In this document: positions 59,238 to 64,000 of the stretch, piece by piece
Layout of the letters: every line of letters starts with the position of its first letter
Position numbering within the stretch: position 1 is the stretch's first letter
Assembly: GCF_001557325.1 (NCBI RefSeq)
Contig: NZ_LSJS01000137.1
Span: forward strand, 1-64,000
DNA from: Erythrobacter donghaensis
GTDB lineage: Bacteria; Pseudomonadota; Alphaproteobacteria; Sphingomonadales; Sphingomonadaceae
Length of the DNA stretch: 64,000 bases
Direction of reading: 5' to 3'
The notes under the pieces: model-generated
The model's database searches: none
What the model was told of the DNA's origin: nothing
Seen by the model: the letters and a program-made list of their open reading frames with translations, nothing else
Position numbers and translations under genes: made by a program

Positions 59238-61774
59238 CACTCGACGTCCTCGGTGAGCTTGGCGAAGGTCAGGAACTTGTCGGGGGAAACGCGGATCGCC
59301 GCGCCGGTGGGGCAGGCGCGCACGCAGGCCGGGCCGCCGTCGATCCCGGAGCACATGTCGCACTTGATCGCCTGCTTGGCCTTCTGCCCGCCCTCCTTCT
59401 CGGCCGCCTTCTTGCGCCACGAGTAGGAGGCCTCGCCCGGGCCGGGGCCCTTGCCGAACAGCATCCATTGCAGGAGGCTCGGCTTCTTGGGGGGCTTGGC
59501 GTCCATGCGGATCACGCCGTAGGGGCAATTGCGCTGGCAATTGCCGCAGCCGATGCAGGTGTCGTCGATGAAGACCTCGCCATCCGGCCCGCGCTTTATC
59601 GCGTTGGGCGGGCAATCGGCCATGCAATGCGGATGCTCGCAGTGGCGGCATGAGGTCGGCACGTGGAGGTGCGCGTAGGTCTTGCCCGCCTCGCGGTCGA
59701 GCCGCGAGAGGCCGTCGTGGCTGTCGGCGCAGGCCTTCTCGCAATTGTCGCAGCCGATGCACAGCTTCTCGTCGATCAGCAGCACGTCGGTCGCCTCGCC
59801 GATGCCGTTGTCGACCAGGAACTGCGCGGTCTGCGAATAGAGATCGACCGCGCCCGCAAATTCGTCCTTGCGGCTTTCGATGAAGGCATTGGTGGCCCGC
59901 CGGCCGGCCATGTCCTTCAAGGCCCGCTCGCGCAGCGCGGGGCGCTTGTCCAGCAATGCGAGGAAGCCCTCGCCCGGCAGGCGGATCACCTCGGACTTGA
60001 TCGCCGCCTTGACCGTCGCCGTGCGCGCCGAGCCGTCGATCACCGCCATCTCGCCGAAATAGCTCCCGGCGGGGAGGTAGGAGAGAAACACCGGCTTCTC
60101 GCCGACCTGCTTCTCGACGATCATCGACCCGCGGCGGATGATGAAGATGTCCTTGTCGTCCGCGCCTTCCGTGACGACCACTTCGCCCGCGCGCTTCTCC
60201 TCGACCCGCGCAGCCTCGACCAGCGGGGCGACATCCTCGCGCGTCAGGCCCGAACCGAACATCTGGAGCAGCTGCCGCTCGATCGAGATGCGCTGGATCG
60301 CGGCCTTGGCAGACGGCACCTGCGATTGCAGCTTGAGCGCTGCAAGGCGCGAGATCTCGACCACGATGGTGTCCTCGGCCGCGCGGATCGTCGCGCCGCG
60401 GCGGCGGCCCGAGATCAGCCCGACCTCGCCGAAGATCGATCCGGCCTCGATCGGGATGGTGATCGAGGGATCGGCCGGATTGACCTCCACCGCCACCGAA
60501 CCGCTGGCGATACCGAACAGCGATGATCCGGGCGCGTTGCGCTCGAAGATCACCTCGCCCGGAGCGTAGAACTTGGCCTCGCTGTCGAGCATGAACTCGC
60601 GCATCTGCAGCGGGTTCATGCCACCCAGGATCGAGACATTGGCGCGCAGGAATTCGAGCCATTCCTCGGTCGAGCGCTTGCCGGGAAGGCCAGCGAACTT
60701 GGCGGCGATGATCGGCTCGTCCGCAGGCTTCAGATCGGTGTTGCCGTTGATGAACTCGATGACGTCGTGGCCCTGGTTCATGCAGTGCTTGATCAGCGGA
60801 TAGCCGGCGAGCGCGCCGATCACGAAGATCCCGGGCGCGGTGCTCTCGAACACCGGCGACAGCTTCGGGAAGGCGCCGCGGTCCTCGCTGGTGAACTCGA
60901 TCCCGCAGTCCTCGACGAAGGCGCGCGGCGGGGCCGAGCCGATGCGCGCGATGATCCGGTCGCAGGGGATGCGGATTTCCCCGTCGCGGGTGGTGAGCGT
61001 GATCCAGCCGGGCTCGATCGCCTTGGTCTCGCTCTCGGTGCGCACCGTGAGCTTGCCTGCCTCGTGATCGGCCATCAGCGCGCTGACGTTCGCCGCCTTG
61101 GCGGTCGGGAACTCGGTGCCGCGGTTGAGGATCGAGACGGTGTTCCTCTGCGCCGGGTCTTCGGCGAGGCCGCGCGCGTTCTCGATCCCTGCGTCCCCGG
61201 TGCCGACGATGACGATATGCTCGTCGACATATTCGGTGGGATCGTCGAGCTGGTACTGCACGTGCGGCAGGTCCGCACCCGGACAGCGCATCAGGTTGGG
61301 GTTGCCCTGCGTGCCGATGGCGAGCACGACGTTCTCGGCCATCACCACCTCGCCGCTGGTCAGCTCGATCGCATAGGGCGGGGCGTGGCGCTGGAGTTCG
61401 CGCACGCTCTTCGTCCCATCGCGCGCGCGGGTGACGATCTGCTGGACCGAACCGGGAATGGCCTCCCCCGTGCCGCGGATCGCCTTGGCTTCGGCGTGAT
61501 ACTTCACGTTGACCTTGTGGCCCGCGATCTGTTCGTCCCAGATGCCCAGGATCGCCTCGCGCTTGCCCGCGTCGAAATCGATGTCGGAGCGCAGCACCAG
61601 ATTGCTGGGCGTCGCCATGACGTGCTTGCCCTTCTGGTACTTGTAGATCGTGTCCGAGAGGTGGTCGGTCTTCTCGAGCAGGACATGGCTCAGCCCCAGC
61701 GCAGCTGCACGCGCGGCCGCGCTGAGGCCCGCCGGGCCCGAACCGATGATCGCGACTTTGAAAATCCCGCTCAC
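59237..61774 (-). CDS. Fused flavin oxidoreductase-2x cyclic-nucleotide-binding-4Fe-4S protein
   Basis: This is an 845-residue cytoplasmic protein. Residues 1-330 form a thioredoxin-reductase-like NAD(P)H:FAD module (G-S-G-P-A-G near 11; second nucleotide motif G-T-G-D-A-G near 190). Two cyclic-nucleotide-binding domains follow (about 375-490 and 500-615), with phosphate-binding cassettes F-G-E-V-G-L-I-S-G-R-R-R-G-A-T and F-G-E-M-A-V-I-D-G-S-A-R-T-A-T. From about 670 a dicluster-type ferredoxin region has four Cys clusters (C-I-G-C-D-N-C, C-R-H-C-E-H-P-H-C, C-I-G-C-G-N-C, C-D-M-C). It leads the operon. Electron transfer gated by cyclic nucleotide is the natural reading. Confidence 0.9.
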   Translation of the reverse strand: MSGIFKVAIIGSGPAGLSAAARAAALGLSHVLLEKTDHLSDTIYKYQKGKHVMATPSNLVLRSDIDFDAGKREAILGIWDEQIAGHKVNVKYHAEAKAIRGTGEAIPGSVQQIVTRARDGTKSVRELQRHAPPYAIELTSGEVVMAENVVLAIGTQGNPNLMRCPGADLPHVQYQLDDPTEYVDEHIVIVGTGDAGIENARGLAEDPAQRNTVSILNRGTEFPTAKAANVSALMADHEAGKLTVRTESETKAIEPGWITLTTRDGEIRIPCDRIIARIGSAPPRAFVEDCGIEFTSEDRGAFPKLSPVFESTAPGIFVIGALAGYPLIKHCMNQGHDVIEFINGNTDLKPADEPIIAAKFAGLPGKRSTEEWLEFLRANVSILGGMNPLQMREFMLDSEAKFYAPGEVIFERNAPGSSLFGIASGSVAVEVNPADPSITIPIEAGSIFGEVGLISGRRRGATIRAAEDTIVVEISRLAALKLQSQVPSAKAAIQRISIERQLLQMFGSGLTREDVAPLVEAARVEEKRAGEVVVTEGADDKDIFIIRRGSMIVEKQVGEKPVFLSYLPAGSYFGEMAVIDGSARTATVKAAIKSEVIRLPGEGFLALLDKRPALRERALKDMAGRRATNAFIESRKDEFAGAVDLYSQTAQFLVDNGIGEATDVLLIDEKLCIGCDNCEKACADSHDGLSRLDREAGKTYAHLHVPTSCRHCEHPHCMADCPPNAIKRGPDGEVFIDDTCIGCGNCQRNCPYGVIRMDAKPPKKPSLLQWMLFGKGPGPGEASYSWRKKAAEKEGGQKAKQAIKCDMCSGIDGGPACVRACPTGAAIRVSPDKFLTFAKLTEDVE

Positions 61775-61884
61775 CTATCCTCCCCCTCGCGGATAGATCG
61801 CCCCCTGCACTGCACCATACCCAAAACCGCCCCCGATGCCAGAGCGAATTGCCCCTGCATTGCGCCAGTGCTAGCGATGCGCAC

Positions 61885-62835
61885 ATGGGACAGGGCAAAA
61901 CGCTGCCTGAGGGCGGATCATCGAAGGCGGGCTGGGTCTTGCTGGGGGCAGCGCTGCTGCTGGCGGCAGGCTCGATCGGATTCAACATCTATCAGGGCGC
62001 GGGCGGACCCGCCGAGCCTGCGGCGGCGACGGGCGGCGAAGGCTCGATCGAGGCGCTGCGCGCCGCGGCCGAGGCCTCGACCGACGATGCCGGCCCGTGG
62101 GGCGACCTTGCCTTCGCCTATTTCAACCAGGGCCAATACGAGGAAGCCGCCGCCGCCTATCGCCGCGCGGTCGCCATCGCGCCGGGCGAGGCGGTGCTGT
62201 GGTCGGCGCTCGGCGAGACGCTGGTTCTGGCGAGCAAGCGCGACCCGATCCCGGCCGAAGCCTTGCAGGCGTTCCAGAAGGCGGTGTCGCTCGACCCCGA
62301 GGACCCGCGCGGGCGCTATTTCCTCGCCGCGAAGAAGGACCTCGACAAGGATCACGAGGGTGCGATTGCCGCATGGCTCGATCTGCTCGCCGATTCGCCG
62401 CAGGGCGCGCCGTGGGAAGCCGATCTGGTGCGCACCATCGAGCAGGTCGGGCAGATCAACAAGATCGACGTCGCCGCGCGCATCGCCAAGGCGCAAGCGG
62501 AGCGGAAGCCCGCGCTGATCGCACCTGGATCGGGCGCGGTGGCGGGCGATCAGGCCTCCTCGTCGCTGCGCGGGCCGACGGCAGCGGACGTCGCGGCGGC
62601 TGGCGCGATGAAGCCGAGCGAGCAGCGCCAGATGGCCGAAGGCATGGTCGAACAGCTCGAGGCGCGGCTGGCAAAGGAGCCCAGGAACCTTGATGGCTGG
62701 GTGATGCTGATCCGCAGCCGCATGACGCTGGGCGAGCCGGCCAAGGCCAGGGCCGCGCTCGACGCGGCGGTCAAGGCCAACCCGGCCAACGCGGCGCAAC
62801 TGCGCGAGGCGGCGGCGCAGCTGGGGGTCAGGTAA
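61885..62835 (+). CDS. CcmI/NrfG-like TPR protein (cytochrome c maturation)
   Basis: I start it at the ATG at 61885 (M-G-Q-G-K), 316 residues. One TM helix (about 17-36) is followed by TPR repeats with W-G-D-L-A-F-A-Y-F-N-Q-G-Q-Y-E-E-A near 75 and L-D-G-W-V-M-L-I-R-S near 270. The single anchor, periplasmic TPRs and M-V-x-x-L-x-x-R-L element near 255 fit the C-terminal half of CcmI/CycH, which delivers apocytochrome c to the heme lyase. No other ccm gene is in the window. A generic TPR protein is the alternative. It is divergent from the redox operon. Confidence 0.7.
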   Translation: MGQGKTLPEGGSSKAGWVLLGAALLLAAGSIGFNIYQGAGGPAEPAAATGGEGSIEALRAAAEASTDDAGPWGDLAFAYFNQGQYEEAAAAYRRAVAIAPGEAVLWSALGETLVLASKRDPIPAEALQAFQKAVSLDPEDPRGRYFLAAKKDLDKDHEGAIAAWLDLLADSPQGAPWEADLVRTIEQVGQINKIDVAARIAKAQAERKPALIAPGSGAVAGDQASSSLRGPTAADVAAAGAMKPSEQRQMAEGMVEQLEARLAKEPRNLDGWVMLIRSRMTLGEPAKARAALDAAVKANPANAAQLREAAAQLGVR

Positions 62836-63850
62836 CCGGCTGGCGCAGCGGCCCGCGCGCGGGATCATGGGCCTCGATCCGGCGGAACACGGCGGTGGTG
62901 ATGGCGATCGCCAGCGCCGTCAGGGCTAGCCCTGCGACCACGTCGACCCAATAGTGCCAGCGGGTCGCGACGGCCTCGAACACGATGAACACGAACAGCG
63001 GCAAATAGGCGATGCCGAGCCAGCGCGCGTGTTTCCAGGCATAGCACAGGAACACCGCCGATGAGGCGACATGCAGCGAGGGCATGGCGGCGACCGCGGC
63101 GAACAGGAACGCGCTGCCCTCGCTCGCGATCCATGCCCGCTCCCCGGCGGCGAGCGCGAGGTAGCCGCCGTGCATGTGCTGCTGGCGCGCCGTCTCCAGC
63201 GCATTGGCGCCCGGCTCGTAGAGGAACGGGCCGACCGCCGGCATGATGCAATAGGCCAGCGCGCCCAGCACATGCACCAGCATCGCGGCGAAGATGACTT
63301 TGCGGAAAATGATGAAGGCTTGCATCGAATGGACGATGATGCTGCCGGCGAACATCGCCAGGAAGGCGAACAGGTAGAGATGCTCGCCCGCCGGCATCAC
63401 TGTTTCGGCAAGGTGGTGCACCCCGAACGCCAGATCGACCAGCGGCCGGACCACCTGGTCGGTCTGCCAGTAGAGCCCGTCCCACAGGCGCGGGTTGATG
63501 AGGCTCATCCACAGCTTGATGTTGAAATGGGTGATCAGGATGACGGCATAGGCGAAGGCGGCCGCGGCATAGTAGACCAGCCGCATCGTCTGCTTCGCCA
63601 GCACCAGGATCGCGCCCAGCAGGGCGATCAGCGACAGCGGGACGCCGTAGCTCATCCCCGTGAAGGCCAGCGACTGGCCCGAGGGGAGCGAGATCGCGAG
63701 GTCGAGCGATGCCGCGATCACGCCCCCTGCCGCCGCGAAGCACAGGGCCAGGATCAGCTCCGGAAAGGGGACGAAGAAAATCAGCTTCGCGCGGCGCGAC
63801 ACTGTGAGCGATTGTGTGTCTTCAACCGCAATCGGCTTCATCAGGTTCAT
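62828..63850 (-). CDS. PAP2/Aur1-like membrane phosphatase or phosphotransferase
   Basis: This 340-residue protein has six or more TM helices. The PAP2 motifs are M-P-S-L-H-V-A near residue 262 and H-Y-W-V-D-V-V-A-G near 303, with R-x-x near each. The arrangement (long N-terminal TM part, short motif spacing) matches the PAP2_3/Aur1 group, whose best-known members make inositol-phosphoceramide. In a sphingolipid-making bacterium a lipid head-group role is attractive but unproven. Its stop overlaps the CcmI-like stop by 8 nt (convergent). The 150 bases upstream to the window end hold no gene. Confidence 0.78.
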   Translation of the reverse strand: MNLMKPIAVEDTQSLTVSRRAKLIFFVPFPELILALCFAAAGGVIAASLDLAISLPSGQSLAFTGMSYGVPLSLIALLGAILVLAKQTMRLVYYAAAAFAYAVILITHFNIKLWMSLINPRLWDGLYWQTDQVVRPLVDLAFGVHHLAETVMPAGEHLYLFAFLAMFAGSIIVHSMQAFIIFRKVIFAAMLVHVLGALAYCIMPAVGPFLYEPGANALETARQQHMHGGYLALAAGERAWIASEGSAFLFAAVAAMPSLHVASSAVFLCYAWKHARWLGIAYLPLFVFIVFEAVATRWHYWVDVVAGLALTALAIAITTAVFRRIEAHDPARGPLRQPVT

Positions 63851-64000
63851 GCGCGGGGAAATGTCTTTTCGTAAGATGCGGCAGGGCAGGATTTGCAGAA
63901 AAACAGCGCGTCCGCCCCTTGGTTACGATTTCATGGCGGAAAAATGACAAACTGCCAAAGAAAACCAACCTGCCTTAACGAAAACGAGGCCCGGCATGCC

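Noticed and set aside
58359..61988. A 1209-codon frame suggesting one giant fusion protein
   Set aside because: Only its last 292 codons (from 59237) have protein-like sequence; the first part is a shadow of the flavin-cNBD-ferredoxin gene in another frame.

Overview
The window is a GC-rich, densely packed alphaproteobacterial chromosome segment. The organism is most likely a member of Sphingomonadales, plausibly Erythrobacteraceae. The pointers are serine palmitoyltransferase next to its dedicated acyl carrier protein (sphingolipid synthesis), DivK, Usg, DUF3572, a GTA-type terminase remnant ending in DUF2793, and kynA-kynU and S46-peptidase genes of the sphingomonad type. The family-level placement is inference. 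I saw no rRNA, tRNA, CRISPR array or insertion sequence.

Layout. 1-2.4 kb: start of an OmpA-like outer-membrane protein (runs off the left edge), then a collapsed gene-transfer-agent/prophage remnant (small terminase gene, truncated large terminase joined out of frame to a DUF2793 tail gene) behind a good promoter. 2.5-14.4 kb: ordinary chromosome with usg, spt-acp, an orphan Pycsar-effector-like membrane protein, divK, a five-gene overlapping operon (DUF3572, HAD, Rid, GDPD, FemAB-like GNAT), Sel1, DksA-like, PilZ, a solute-binding lipoprotein, DUF4112 and kynA-kynU. 14.4-21.2 kb: a leftward catabolic-looking operon (molybdopterin oxidoreductase, DUF35, thiolase, SDR, ThuA, acyl-CoA dehydrogenase, SDR). 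Its first two genes are fused by an out-of-frame deletion. 21.3-30.8 kb: MDR oxidoreductase, mobA, two small ABM/SnoaL proteins, glk-ppc with a divergent PEP carboxylase, an S46 dipeptidyl-peptidase, and a lipoprotein behind a Fur-box-like site.

31-62 kb is the striking part. A rightward string of nine closely spaced genes encodes a two-partner secretion transporter, its 2377-residue exoprotein with MBG repeats, an exported TPR-CHAT (caspase-like) protein, a CHASE2 adenylate cyclase, a small periplasmic protein, a five-heme cytochrome, a lipoprotein with two HbpS/GlcG domains, an outer-membrane beta-barrel, and a decaheme cytochrome with an LVIVD propeller. Facing it is a four-gene leftward operon. 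It encodes a fusion of flavin oxidoreductase, two cyclic-nucleotide-binding domains and a 4Fe-4S ferredoxin; a membrane cytochrome b with two HX13H pairs; an FHA domain-TM helix-decaheme cytochrome; and a class III cyclic-nucleotide phosphodiesterase. A CcmI-like TPR protein follows.

Inference: these genes could form one system in which a cyclase and phosphodiesterase set a cyclic-nucleotide level that gates electron flow. The route would run from cytoplasmic NAD(P)H through flavin, Fe-S, b-heme and about 25 c-hemes towards an outer-membrane barrel, possibly linked to a secreted adhesin-like filament and a CHAT protease. The motifs are read directly from sequence; the circuit is a hypothesis. 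The window ends with a PAP2/Aur1-like membrane phosphatase.
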